Shown: piece after piece, positions 1 to 11,731 of the stretch | How positions within the stretch are numbered: position 1 is the stretch's first letter | Layout: every line of letters starts with the position of its first letter | Origin: Camellia lanceoleosa | Lineage: Eukaryota; Streptophyta; Magnoliopsida; Ericales; Theaceae | Length of the DNA stretch: 64,000 nt | Reading direction: 5' to 3' | Assembly: GCA_025200525.1 (NCBI GenBank) | Contig: CM045761.1 | Location: 37,518,190-37,582,189 of the forward strand | Translations under genes and position numbers: made by a program | Notes under the pieces: model-generated | What the model saw: only the letters and a program-made list of their open reading frames with translations | Told to the model about the DNA's origin: nothing | The model's database searches: none

Positions 1-84
1 TTGCAATACAAAAATAATGCGTCGAAACTATTGAGTTGTGAATAAGAATTGTCTCATGAAGTGGGTATCAATAAAGTTAGGTTT

Positions 85-200
85 AGATTTGGACTTGGTC
101 TTGGTTTGGATTGGGCCTAGACTTGTACTTGTGCATGTGTTGGGTTTGGTCTTAGACTTAGACTTGGACTTGGACCTAGTCTTGAGCTTTGGGCTGAGCT
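85..200. repeat. Degenerate TTGGAC-type short repeat
   Basis: The plus strand is an imperfect array of hexamers close to TTGGAC/CTTAGA (ttagacttagacttggac and variants). Open frames on both strands here are low-complexity translations (Leu/Asp-rich or Lys/Ser-rich) and are not called as genes. It may be the U3 part of the LTR-like remnant that follows. Confidence 0.5.
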
Positions 201-424
201 GTGCTGGGCTTAGTTTGTGCATGTGTTTTAGATTAGGCTTGGATCGGATTGTGACCCAACACTTGTATCCATTTTGCAACCCATCTAATGTAACTCTCAA
301 AACTTATACATTATATACACATTATGATTTATATAATGGTTTTAGAGTTTTGAACCTTTGTAACTCTAACCCTAATGGCTAAAGTCGATGATATTTGATA
401 ACCTCATTGATATTAGCCTTCATG

Positions 425-762
425 GTTAAGGCTCTCCCCTACTAGTATAAATAGAGACCTTTCTCCTCCAACTTAGTAGTTTTTTTTAGAGAGGTTTTGT
501 GATGAAAAATGAGATAATGTTTTGAAACGAAAAGTTGGAGATGATTTTTTTACACCAAAGAAAATTTTTCCTAACTTCTTTTGTTAGCATCTTCTTTGGT
601 TCTTATTAGAGAGAGTGTAGCCATTGTCAAATTCGCCGAAGCTATTCAGAAGGTGCTTCTGTATTAGCTGGTTTCGACCGTCGTATCTTAGGAGACAGAT
701 GCTAGCATACCTCTAGCATCCATCGAGAGGCAAGGAATCTATTTTAAGGAAACTGTCACACA
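425..762 (+). mobile_element. LTR-like remnant (promoter, R and U5)
   Basis: A TATA box (tataaatagagacc, about 447-460) is followed by a leader-like stretch that ends in TGTCACACA near 753-761. The 3' part has the same layout as the sequence ending at 3726: a TAGGA..GATG block, then a CAA..ATCT block, then TAAG and TGTCACACA. I read both as remnants of one LTR family, probably copia-like. No second LTR, primer-binding site or coding sequence is seen, and the 5' limit is not resolved. Confidence 0.35.
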
Positions 763-1150
763 AGTTTCGGTTTGTTTCTTTTCTTATTATTTGTTCTTTA
801 ATTTTTCAGAATTTAGTTTATCTCGACGAGTTCTAATCTTTAGTTATCCATGTTAATAATTTGTTCTTTTAGTATTGTAATATAATTTATTTCTGTATTT
901 AGTTGTATCGTTTATTCTGTATTTCATCCTTTAATAAAAAAAATTATTTTGTCATTTCTATTTAATTTATTTTATATATTTTTCTTGTATTATTATGAAA
1001 AAATACCAATAATCTCTAATCTCTTCTCTTCCCCTTACACCCAAAATCTTTCAAATCCTAATTCTTCCATGTCTAACTATTACAAATAAGAGAGAAAAAG
1101 ATTGTGATTTCTTTCTTTTTTGTTTGGATAGATAAGAGAGGAAAGAAAAT

Positions 1151-1907
1151 GGGTAATTCTATTTATATACTATCGATCCTCTCAGTATACACCATTACTT
1201 AGTACACATACATAATAATTTTTAGATTGTGAAAATAACTTAGTTCACACCATAACTTTCCTTTTTTTTATCCTAAGCTAATAAATTGGTACACACCACA
1301 ACTAAAATGTGCAATTTTTTTATGTACGAACATTTAATATTTGATCAACCTTAATCATTTGAACAAAATAATTTTGTTCAAATACAAAAAAATTGAACAT
1401 TTTATAAATGTTTAACTCTGATTGTCCAAATACGTGATAACCAAATAAGCGATCTTCTATGCAAATGAGACAAACAAAAAGGTAAACTAACCTTTTTATT
1501 GTTGTATTGTTTCAAATCAACAATCTGAGTGTCATCCATTGTATTCAAATCTTCAAAACTAAATGATATCAATGTTCTTAAAACCCTAAATCTTCAAAGG
1601 CAATAATGTTTTAAGTTTGAAAAATAATGGTGAAGATTATAATGGTGAAGATGATGAGTGTAATGTGTTAGATTATAATGGTGAAGATGAACAATTGTGG
1701 AAAAGAGATATGTTCCAAAAGATATAGTGTATAGGTGATGGTGTGTAAAGAGAGATTTGTGTCTTCATATGTGAATTACTTGAATGAGTACATATGCACC
1801 CATATTGTCCTTAATAGTCATTTCACTTGAAAGTATTATTACCATATAAATTTAATGGTTAAATGGTGTGTACTGAGAGGATTCATGGTGTGTAAATAGA
1901 ATTTCCT
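1151..1907. mobile_element. MULE-type MITE with 9-bp target duplication
   Basis: The ends are imperfect inverted repeats of about 45 bp: GGGTAATTCTATTTA at the left against AGGAAATTCTATTTA as the complement of the right end, continuing through ATCCTCTCAGTAYACACCAT. The 9-bp sequence AAAGAAAAT directly flanks both sides (1142-1150 and 1908-1916). Nine-base duplications are the hallmark of Mutator-like elements. There is no transposase frame, so it is non-autonomous (757 bp). The interior is AT-rich and holds two copies of an 'attataatggtgaagat' motif. Related elements lie at 48689-49702 and 55561-56266. Confidence 0.85.
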
Positions 1908-2409
1908 AAAGAAAATAAACGATACTGATTTATCTCTTATTTTGTTTGGTTAAGCTACATAAAAAGAAAAGAAAAAAGAAGAAGAAATGATATAATGTTA
2001 TATTACTAAATTAATGTTTTACGAGTATTAGTCATTTTATTTGTTCTATATATAAAGGGCAATTTTGATATTATAATTTCTTTCCCAATCTCTCCATTTT
2101 TTGAGACATTCAAAATAGGAGTTATGAGATAAATGTGTTTTTCTTAATTTCTTCCTATTTTTCTTCATTTCTCTCCTATTTGGTAATCCAAACAAGTGAT
2201 TGGAATTTATTTATCTCAATTTCACTTATTTTCTCTCCAAATCACTCAAACCAAACGAATAAATCACCGGCATTTTTAATCAACAAAACCAATGGTTTAG
2301 TCTTTCCCTACATCATAAAAAAATTAAAATTTACATTCGTCATTTTTTTAAAATGAATTATGTTCATATTAAACTCAAAAACTGAAGAAGAGTTTGCCAA
2401 ATAAATAAA

Positions 2410-2668
2410 GGGTAAATTACATTGACACTCCTGAGGTTTATATTTATTACAGTTCCCCCTCACCTTTTAGAAATTATATCCCCTTCCTGAGGTTTAAAGT
2501 TTCATTACAGATTGTTCCCTGAGGTTTAAAGTTTTATAACAGTTCCCCCCTCACCGTAATGATCATCATGCATAAAATTAAATTAATAAGGGGGGTCAGT
2601 GTAATTTTCCAAATGTGAGGAGGAACTGTAATAAACATAAATCTCAGAAGTGTCAGTGTAATTTACCC
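2410..2668. mobile_element. Short MULE-type MITE (259 bp)
   Basis: Inverted repeats of about 54 bp begin GGGTAAATTACATTGACACT at the left and GGGTAAATTACACTGACACT as the complement of the right end. The 9-bp sequence ATAAATAAA flanks both sides (2401-2409 and 2669-2677). The interior repeats a CCTGAGGTTTAAAGTTT block twice. It has no coding capacity. The duplication is made of simple AT sequence and is therefore weaker evidence than the long inverted repeats. Confidence 0.8.
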
Positions 2669-3039
2669 ATAAATAAATAAGCCATTGTGCTCTTTGAGCT
2701 GCTGATAAAACATTGGACTGCCATTGATAAAACCCAGCCAAACTTCCCAAATCATCTTTCAAACTTCTAGTCACAGGACCATCATGTGCCCGAAATTGCG
2801 AGAATGCAATGTTTGTCCTAGGCGGTGGTTGTTGTCAGTGCTGTTGTCACATCGTGTGTTGAAAAAAATGGTTGATTAACAATGAATTTGAGCCAAATTT
2901 GGAGATAAAATTAAGTGAGACCCACTTAATATTTTTGGTTGATCCAAGAGGTAAAGTTGTTCATTACCATGTGGAGATAAAGATTATGTATTTGGTTGGT
3001 GAAAATCATTTACGAGTGAATGAAAAATTGACGGCAAAG

Positions 3040-3726
3040 TGAGACATTTGGAAATGGATCATGTTGGTGGGTTTCTTCATTAATTGCAGTTCTCTTGTCC
3101 CAGAAAGAAAGGAATATGAAAGGACTTATATAGTCCAAGTTTGTAGAAAGCCTTTGGCCCTTGGGGCTTCCAAGTTTGGTAGAGAGGAAGGACCTAACCA
3201 AGTGTGGTTAACCACACAGGTGTGCCTGCCCGGGCTAGGCCATGATTGTGAGTTGGGTCATCAAAATATATATTTCTACCAAAATAAAATGAAATTAGTT
3301 ACTTATTTTTCTTTTAAATTAATTAACTAATTTTCAAATTTCCCTCCAGATTTCTTTTCTTTTTCCTTTCTAAACAGACGTGATTGTTCTGTTTCAAACA
3401 ATAAGTCACCAATGGAAACTTCTCGCCATTGTTGTACAAGTTCGAATTTTTTGAACAGGTTTCTTATTGCCTATTTAAAGGCAGCCCTCTTCTAGAATTT
3501 TTTTATTCGATTTTTGCTGCTCTCCTTCCTTCCTGCATTCTTCTACATACTAGTTTTAGAGAGAAAACAAAGTTTATAACTTAGGTTTTTGGTTTGCTCG
3601 GCAGATTGATTGCAGTGCTGCTTCAATCCTGCGATTTTGATCATTGTATCATAGGATATAGATGCCTTCATTCTGTGAGCACCACTGCGGCGGGCAAATC
3701 TGTCTTAAGTACAAAATGTCACACAC
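3040..3726 (+). mobile_element. LTR-like remnant, same family as 425-762
   Basis: The stretch has a promoter-like TATA box (ctatttaaaggca, about 3471-3483), a pyrimidine-rich leader (ctccttccttcctgc) and a terminus ending TGTCACACA near 3718-3726. It shares spaced blocks with the remnant near 425-762. No partner LTR, PBS or coding region is found. The 5' limit is approximate. Confidence 0.35.
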
Positions 3727-3934
3727 TCGACTTGCTCATCAAAGATTTTAAACCGAATTTTAGTAATTAAATTTCAGTAGGCAATTTTCCTATTTTGTTT
3801 GAACTTGAATTAAATTTTTCTATTTTACACATAAGATTGTTCCAACAAATTTTTCTATTTTACACATAAGATTCTTAAGGCAGATTATTTTTAATTTAAA
3901 AAATAAATTCAACTTCATTATCATCTCAATTCTT

Positions 3935-4715
3935 GTTGTGGGGTTATATTTCTGAGTATCAACACGTGGCAAGGCGACGCCGACGTGTCAGCCGAGGTGC
4001 CACGTGTCACAGTAAGTTTTACCGAGGTAATCTAAGAATTGCCGAGGTTATCTCCGAAGATATCTTAATCCGGGACAAAGGCCTCTCCTTTTCTTATACC
4101 TCGGCTTAACATGCAAAGGCCGCGCTACCGAAGAAGAATTAAGCCGAGGTAACTGTCAGATCGGCCATACCTGCCTATATAATATGATAATATTATCTTG
4201 GTCAGGTGGATGTACAGCCATGTGAAGAAAGCCATGAGGCCAAAACTACTGGCCATGAGGCCATGTGAGTTGGCCATGAGGCCACGAGCAGCCATGTGGA
4301 GTAATGAAGAGCTTTTATCTGGAAAGCTGCCAAAAGTGCAACAATGGGCTGGCAATCCAGCTCAAAAGCTGATGGCCTCTCCATTAACTTTTCTGGTATA
4401 TATATGGAGAGGTTGAGAAGAAAGGGGGGGATGATGAGTGACAGAACACATACAACTACAAGCTAATTGTAACACTCACAATCACAAGCTTAGAGAGCAA
4501 AGTGAGAGAGAGAATTACAGAGAGTTAATTGTAATTCTTATTGCTTGTTCAATATAGTGAATTACCTCGGCCTCCCGTGGACGTAGGCAATTTTGCCAAA
4601 CCACGTTAAATTCTTTGTGTTGTTATTTGTGTCATCTATTCTGCTTGTGTTCTACAGCTGAATCACTAAGGTGGGCAGTGTGATCAGAAAATCACTCACA
4701 CACTTGTCAAAGTTT
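3935..4715 (+). mobile_element. Probable solo LTR with CCGAGGT motifs
   Basis: The region has the composition of a plant LTR, distinct from its AT-rich surroundings. It has repeated CCGAGGT/CCTCGGC motifs, a TATA box (tatatatatggagagg, about 4397), a transcribed leader, and a 3' block 'cctcccgtggacgtaggca' followed by 'ccaaaccacgttaaattc', a pattern common at the 3' part of plant LTRs. I could not find a clean TG..CA pair with a 5-bp duplication, so the borders are approximate. Open frames inside (4125-4416, both strands) reflect GGCCATGAG repeats and are not called. Confidence 0.45.
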
Positions 4716-5058
4716 TCCTCTAATCCAAACAGAGCATTTAAGGCTATTTTGAGAACTTTTAATTTTAGTTAAAAAAAAGATAAAAAATCATTATAAAAAA
4801 TTAATTTTTTCTTTAATTTTTTACATGTATTTTTATAAAAATATTAAAAGGGAAGTCAGATTTTCAAAACTACCCAAGTATAGTAAACAAACCGCCAAGT
4901 CTCTTTGACCTGTACATCCAGTCCAGATCTCAACTCTCTTTCTCTCCCTTTCTGTGTATCTGATATTTCTCTAAATGTTTTTGGATCAAACCTGTAGTGG
5001 GTATTCATTCTTTCTTTCAGGGTCTTAGAAAAGTGGTAGACACACAAGAAGAAGAAAG

Positions 5059-8000
5059 ATGGCAGCAGGTGTGAGCAGGAAGATGTCAGCAGCATCAGCT
5101 AGGGCTCACACCAGAAGACCAAAGCAGACCACACCTTTTCAACTTCCTTCTGGTGGGTTTTCTTCATTGTCAACTACCATTTGAAATATACAGTGAACTA
5201 TCACATGGGTCTTGGTTTTTCTTTAACAATTATTTATGCTAAAGCCTATTGGTAGTAACTAACATGTTAGCACTATGGAACAAATAAGTAAGGGCTTGAA
5301 AAATAGGGTGTTGTTCACTTTATGGATGTTCTTGTGTTCTTCTTTAGTGATTTTGATACAATTTTATTTTTTGTGTAACTCTGGGATTGTATGCATCTCT
5401 TTGACCTGGAGAGTATTTTATATTTTGTGAAGGATTATACACAGTGATCACTTTCTTAACTGATGATTTAAAAGGAGATTGGTTCATGACAGGGTTGACT
5501 TTTGATTTGAATTGATCCTTTAAACTATTGGCTACATGTGAATTTGTCTACATATTAGTGTTAATAACAGAAGGAAAATGATAAGCACCCGCTCGGTTAC
5601 AATGCAAAGTGTTGAGTTTTGGACATGAAATGCTCGCAGTGTGCTTGAAGTTATGACCCAACCATATTGTGTTTTAACTCCAATAATTCACTGATTCAAA
5701 ACTTTATGATTCGATGTGGTTGTTGTCATAACTTCAACCACATCACATCATAATTGAGGGAGGTACAAATCATGCACACTCCAATGGGGGTGTGCACCAC
5801 AAACTGAGCCGGAAAGGTTTTGTTTGCTTAACAATATTCATGATAAAATCCCTGAACTTAGTTCTTTTTAAAATTGGTTTTGGAAAAAACATCTTGATGA
5901 GTGCTTGACCTGTCATCTTATTTCTTGTAGCTTGTTTGTGAACTTTGTTATAATAGCTTTTGTTTCCAAAATTTACTATGCAATTGTTTTTTTTTTCTCT
6001 TGCAACTTTATGAACTGTATTCTAATCTAATCATTTCTTCATGTTTTCAGGGATGTTTAAGAAAATACTAGGGGTGTTCTTTATGGGGTTTATGGCATGG
6101 GCTTATCAGGCAACACGGCCACCTCCACCCAGGATATGTGGCTCTGCAGATGGTCCTCCTGTTACAGCACCTAGGATAAAACTTAGTGATGGAAGGCATT
6201 TGTCGTACAGAGAATATGGTGTCCCAATAGATAAAGCCAATTATAAAATAGTGTATATCCATGGCTTCGCCTCCTGCAAACATGATGCTATAGTTGCCAC
6301 AAGAATATCTCCTGTAATGATACTATTTATTTTGCTTCTGTTGTTTCAGTTTTGTTGTGGATCTTCATTTTAATCTAATTTATTTTAGTATTGCTTGATT
6401 CATGGTTGATTTTCACAGGACCTTACTGAAGGTTTAGGGGTCTACATTGTGTCATTTGACAGACCTGGTTACGGAGAAAGTGATCCTAATCCAAAACAAA
6501 CAATTAAGAGTTTGGCTTTGGATATAGAGGAGCTTGCTGATCAGTTGGGGCTAGGATCCAAATTCTATCTTGTTGGTTTTTCCTTGGGCGGGCAGGTGAT
6601 TTGGACATGCCTCAAGTACATTCCTCACAGGTATTGTTTAATTAAGTTATATTTAAGAGTAAGGGAGGGAGATAGATTGTTTAATAACTGGAATGATATA
6701 ATGCATTGTCTTTGCTTTTTTAAACTAGTATATTGGCACAGACGTGTAACATGACACGAATACAACAATACGGGAATTTTCAAAAAATATAAGACGCAAT
6801 ATGTGGGGAACACATGCCAAATATATAATTTTATATATTCATTACATGTGATATAAGGATGAATAATTATTGTATGTCATATATATGAATATTTAAGTCA
6901 AAGATAATAATTTTTAAAATCTAAAGGAGGATAAACAAGTATACATTTACATTTTTATTTTCTTGTTGGATTCCAAATTATTTTATTCAAACTTGTAATG
7001 TGTTCCATGTGTGATTAGTGTTGGGAAGTGTCCGACAAGTGTCGTGTCAGAGTTGGACATGGCACGTTACCTTCTTAGAAGTGTGCGTGCTTCTTAGACT
7101 GGTACTGTCTTTGTTATGTTGGAGGAACGAGAAACTACCTTCATTGGTTTTTGTCAACATATTTCTGTCTGTGCATTACTATTTCTGTGTCCTTGCTTTC
7201 GTCTGTCTCAAGTGGTTTACATGAAATGCTAACAGGCTGGCAGGAGCAACGCTTATAGCTCCAACTGTCAACTATTGGTGGCCTGGTTTTCCCACAAATT
7301 TATCTAAAGAAGCCTATTACCAACAGTTGCCTCAGGACCAGTGGACGCTTCGTATTGTTCACTACATTCCATGGCTTACCTACTGGTGGAACACTCAAAC
7401 ATGGTTTCCTTGTTTTAGTTTAATAGCTCATAACTATGCTGTTCTTTCTCCCCAAGACATAGAACTTTTGCCTAGGCTTCTTTCGAGAAAGGGATATGAG
7501 GTATTTATTATGAAAATCCATTTGTGCTTATTTTCTCTTACTAAATTGAAATTACGTTATGAGGCCATTACTTGGTGCAATGTTAAAAGCTCGGGACCAG
7601 CTGTCACAACAGAGTTTGACAGCCTTTTCCTGCAAAATGCCAAAAAGTTAGTTTTGAACCCAGTTTACTTCCCTTAGCACCATCAATCAATTTAATTCAA
7701 TCAATTTAATGCCAAAAATATGTGTCGTGCCAATTTTACCAGATGTCCCTGAAGGGACATTTCACTCTAGAAAAAATATACGTATAGCATACATTCTTTT
7801 CAATGGATAAACTTTAAGCCAATCACCTATTGTTTGTATTCTTGTGAGTGTATATACTTTTTATCTTAATTTCTTTCAAATTTGGCTACCATAGGACTGA
7901 TGAACTATTGCTTGATTTCGGGACATATTTAAGATTTATAGAGAAGGGTCCTACCTAATTGGTAGCACATGGTTGTGGAAGGACTGAAGAACATTTTCAG

Positions 8001-9234
8001 CTAAAAATTTCTGAATATGTGATTTAGTATTTCCTATGATGATAGTAGCTGTGCAATTTCATGCATAAATAGAAAGCTTCCTTAGTTTGTCCATTTTTAT
8101 TTATCTTGCATAGATGTTAATACAAAGGAGTTTACTTGAACTGCATATAAATTCATCCCATAGATTGAATGTTCAGAGCTAAGCCTTCCAGCGCGATATG
8201 CCAACTTGGAATTGGGTTATTACTGGCTTAGTTTTGACAAGAAATGACATCTCTGATCTTTTAGATGAGATGGTTATTTAACATCGTACCAGAGCAGCCA
8301 GATCCTAACTTCCAAACCAACACTCCCCTCATAAAAATACACATTCACGAGATTGGTCAACACATGAGGGCTTGACTCCTTGACAATTGTCATTGGTTTT
8401 GCTTCAACTCCTTCACTATTTAAAATAGTTTTGATTCATTGAGCATGTGTTTAGATATCATAGCTTGTCTACATGGCATTGGTGATGAGGCTTGTTAGAA
8501 TGCAACATACTAATAGTTTTCATAAGTAAATTGAACTTCGTAAACAGACTGAGCATAGCTGAATGACCAAAAAAGATTCATGTGACTGACCCCATTTGAT
8601 TAGGAGACAAGGCTTAGTTTGGTTTGAAAAATTGAATTTTATAGCAGAGGAACGTTAGTTTGGCCAGACTCTTTGGTTTCCCCGGTTTAAGAATGTCTTG
8701 AATTAGCTGTAGCTATATTTTGTGAACTTGATCTGTGAGCTGTCACCAGTATTTCATCACTGATTAAAATTTCTTACTGAAGAAGAGTGAACATGTTTAG
8801 ATTATAGATCTGCTTCTGATTTATCGATGGTGGGTATTAAGACATTTTCTTGTTATTGTTAATAGCTAATTCTAATATGCTTAATGGATAATTAACCTAG
8901 GTTTCACTTTGTGTATGCTATCTTTATTCGGTCTCAGGCACAGATAAGGCCGCAAGGAGAATTTGAGTCCCTACACCGTGACTTAATATATGCCTTTGGA
9001 ACTTGGGAATTCGAGCCTATGGATTTGGAAAACCCGTTTCCAAACAATGAAGGTTCAATCCAACTATGGCATGGAGATGAGGATCGTATTTTGCCCGTCA
9101 CATTGCAGCGTTACATCGTCCAACGACTCCCATGGATTAACTACCATGAACTTCCGGGTTCCGGGCATATGTTCCCTTATGCTGATGGAACGACTGATGC
9201 CATGATAAAGGCACTTCTAGTTGGGGGAAAATAG
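5059..9234 (+). CDS. Alpha/beta-hydrolase fold protein, five exons
   Basis: Coding exons: 5059-5152, 6051-6313, 6419-6630, 7236-7500 and 8938-9234. All introns are GT/AG and phases agree, giving a 376-residue protein. Residues 33-50 form a hydrophobic segment after a basic N-terminus, so the protein is probably membrane-anchored with a lumenal or cytosolic hydrolase domain. The fold signature is complete: oxyanion HG at 102-103 (YIHGFAS), nucleophile elbow GFSLGG with Ser174, acid in the WHGDEDR stretch (Asp327 most likely) and His355 in GSGHMFP. The PPPP linker after the membrane segment and the 'DRPGYGESDP' strand match plant membrane-anchored hydrolases of unknown substrate. The start is the first ATG in exon 1, followed by the basic SAR/RR region typical of these proteins. 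Intron 4 is long (1437 bp) and AT-rich. Enzyme class is secure; substrate is not known. Confidence 0.9.
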
Positions 9235-10018
9235 CTAGCCTCAGATTTGATGGGGGCTTATATTTTTAGGTTTCTTCTGCTCTCTTTTTTTTGGGTCCTA
9301 AAATTTGTTGTGGTTGTTTTGATATGTATGACAAAATGTCAAAATCTGGACCTGCTGTTGAGTGTTTTTGTTATCTGTAGTGAATATTGTATTTGCTACT
9401 AAAGGTTCATATACAGGATACATATATATGTAGGGAAACTGATTTTTTTTTTCTCTTTTCGTTTCTATTCATCTTTTGGGTTGTATCAGTTTCCATTTGA
9501 TTTATTATTTTTTTTAAAAATTTATAAATGCCCACACTGAGTAACTATGATTTGAAATATTTTTCTATTGTTCCCCCATTAGCTTCTTTTTTCTTTTTCG
9601 TTTTTAAAATTTATTTTTACTCTTGGGATATTTAACCGTGCTCCATGCAAATTTGTATGATTTTTTTTTTTACTCATACCCCACCTCCATAAATCTCCAT
9701 GATTTCAAATCTTTGTCTTAAAGTAATCGTAGAGTAATTTTTTATATGATTGTTGATCCTTCAACTTTTTATTGTTTTATTAAATTTTATAAATTAAAAT
9801 CCAATCATCCAAAAAATTACATAATTTAGAGAGGGATTTAGAAAAGAAAAGAGAAAAGGACAATGAAATGTGAATAAAATATATTTATATTTCGCTTAAT
9901 TTTACATTATTTCTCTTTCCAAATCCTTCCAAAATCCTTGAACCAACACAGCCTAGAAGATCTGGATTTGGATTTCATAGATGTATGGCTAAGTGGTGTC
10001 TTATGAAAATTATAATTA
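9235..10018. other. 3' flank and AT-rich intergenic DNA
   Basis: This holds the hydrolase 3' UTR, T-rich tracts (9444-9453, 9661-9672) and AT-rich DNA. I see no gene, no terminal inverted repeats and no coding frame worth calling. Confidence 0.6.
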
Positions 10019-10199
10019 GGCCAAGTTTGGCATCTTCAAAAAAATTCAAAAAGTCAAAAAGTCACTATCCTATTTACTCACATCATCTTATTTAAGTCAC
10101 ATCACCTCTCTAACACATCACTTCAAACCCAACCCAAATCCAACTCATATTTCATAAAAAGTCAAAAAGTACACTTATTTAGTCTTCCCAAACTTAGTC
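10019..10199. mobile_element. Tourist/PIF-type MITE, TTA duplication
   Basis: Inverted ends GGCCAAGTTTGGCA and (complement) GACTAAGTTTGGGA are flanked by TTA on both sides (10016-10018, 10200-10202). A 3-bp TTA duplication and GGNNNNGTTTG ends are typical of PIF/Harbinger-derived MITEs. The interior ('aactcatatttcataaaaag', 'aacccaacccaaatcc') matches, in reverse orientation, the element entering the window end at 63886. Length is 181 bp. Confidence 0.8.
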
Positions 10200-10421
10200 T
10201 TAGTAGAGAAAGTGGGACTCACAATTTTATGTTGGAGACTAGAGATATTCTTAGGCCCCGTTTGTTTTGGGGTGTAATGGATGGGAGGGGATTAGGATGG
10301 ATGTGAGGTTATTTAATGTTGTGTTTGTTTGTAGAGTTGAGAAAGTGATTATGATGGAAGAAGGGATATAGATGGAGATTGGAAGGGGGATTGGGATGGA
10401 GGAGGTGGCTGGAGAAGTGCA

Positions 10422-10769
10422 GTGGAGAAGCTCGGTTGTGGACCTAAAACCGAGGTCTACAACGCTCCCGAGTACTTCATTCCGGCCTCACTGAAAGACT
10501 ATGCTGAGGATCTGCAGAAGCAATTTCTGGGGTCATCTGATAACGAAGAAGATGATGAGGACGAGTCGACGGACACTCCAGCCGTCAATGATCGACCGAA
10601 TGAGCAAACAGTTTGGTTGGAGCCGGTTGTTGAGGGTCTCACGATGTACCAATCGAACCGATGTGCTTGTCAGAATCGACTCAGCTCGACGGTATCCCCG
10701 ACCAACACCGGACTCCGCACAGACGCTGTTGATGACTTTGACGCTGAATTTGAAGATCTCTTACGTTGA
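10422..10769 (+). CDS. Antisense ORF of the gypsy element, acidic protein
   Basis: This 115-codon frame runs opposite to gag-pol and lies downstream of integrase, beyond the tandem array. The product is strongly acidic in the middle (SDNEEDDEDESTD) and at its end (DDFDAEFEDLLR). It is more GC-rich than the flanking MITE DNA. Several Tat-lineage elements are known to carry extra ORFs in antisense orientation between integrase and the 3' LTR, which fits this position; the second gypsy element here has one in the same place (32137-33750). I do not recognise the protein family. The 5' part may be missing, because the MITE junction is only 13 bp upstream of the ATG. Poly(T) follows about 100 bp downstream. 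Confidence 0.45.
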   Translation: MEKLGCGPKTEVYNAPEYFIPASLKDYAEDLQKQFLGSSDNEEDDEDESTDTPAVNDRPNEQTVWLEPVVEGLTMYQSNRCACQNRLSSTVSPTNTGLRTDAVDDFDAEFEDLLR

Positions 10770-10867
10770 TTGTCTTTTTTCTTTCTTTTGTCTCGAATCA
10801 GAATCGACTCTACCCTGCGTACTTGTACTGCTTTTTTAATGAAAAATTTTCTTCAACTCTTATTCCG

Positions 10868-10894
10868 GTTTTTTTTTTTTTTTTTTTTTTTTTT
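10868..10894. repeat. Poly(T) run
   Basis: About 27 consecutive T between the antisense ORF and the tandem array. The other gypsy element has the equivalent run (as poly(A) on the plus strand, 32077-32097) in the same relative position. Confidence 0.9.
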
Positions 10895-10939
10895 CATAAA
10901 CTTATTTGCACTAGGGTCCCGGTTTAGCTATCTATCTTA

Positions 10940-11465
10940 CTAGCCAACCACTCTTCAGCCGATATAACTTACTTCGGCTGAAGAGTACAAAGTGTTGGTT
11001 TAATCCAGCCAACCACTCTTCAGCCGATATAACTTACTTCGGCTGAAGAGTTCAAAGTGTTGGTTTAATCCAGCCAACCACTCTTCAGCCATACACTTAC
11101 TTCGGCTGAAGAGTACAAAGTGTTGGTTTAATCCAGCCAACCACTCTTCAGCCGATATAACTTACTTCGGCTGAAGAGTTCAAAGTTGTTGGTTTAATCC
11201 AGCCAACCACTCTTCAGCCATATACTTACTTCGGCTGAAGAGTTCAAAGTGTTGGTTTAATCCAGCCAACCACTCTTCAGCCATACACTTACTTCGGCTG
11301 AAGAGTACGAAGTGTTGGTTTAATCCAGCCAACCACTCTTCAGCCATACACTTACTTTGGCTGAAGAATACAAAGTGTTGGTTTAATCCAGCCAACCACT
11401 CTTCAGCCGTACACTTACTTCGGCTGAAGAGTACAAAGAGTTGGTTTAATTCAGCCAACCTCTAG
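10940..11465. repeat. Tandem array, ~62-bp unit with CTTCGGCTGAAGAG hairpin
   Basis: About eight copies of a unit that contains ACTCTTCAGCC, a short AT spacer, then CTTCGGCTGAAGAGT and TGTTGGTTTAATCCAGCC. ACTCTTCAGCC and GGCTGAAGAGT are complementary, so each unit can form a hairpin. Spacers vary (gatataactta, atacactta). It lies 3' of integrase in the gypsy element, where Tat-lineage elements often carry tandem repeats. The minus-strand frame across it is a repeat translation, not a gene. Confidence 0.9.
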
Positions 11466-11731
11466 GTTGGTTTTTCCAGCCAACCTAGAATATAGTGTTT
11501 GGTTATTCCGACCAAACGTCCTGCAGCCTGGATCCTTATCCTGGGCTTAGGAGGGGTCATAGTTGGTTTAATCCGGCCAACTATGTTTACAATGCTACTA
11601 ACTTACAAAAGTTACTTTCTACTAAAAACAAATATGCTAAAAAAGAATCGATGTGTTTTATTGATGAAGTGAAAAATTACATATACTTAAAGAGAGAAGA
11701 AAAAGCTAAAAGTAAAATAACTTGAGATTGG

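Noticed and set aside
4125..4416. Frames with MASWP/AMRP repeats
   Set aside because: They come from GGCCATGAG repeats within an LTR-like region.
10422..10839. Endogenous pararetrovirus origin for the acidic ORF
   Set aside because: No coat, movement or RT motif in or next to it; position next to a Tat element explains it better.
11180..11458. 92-codon minus-strand frame
   Set aside because: Translation of the ~62-bp hairpin array; not a gene.
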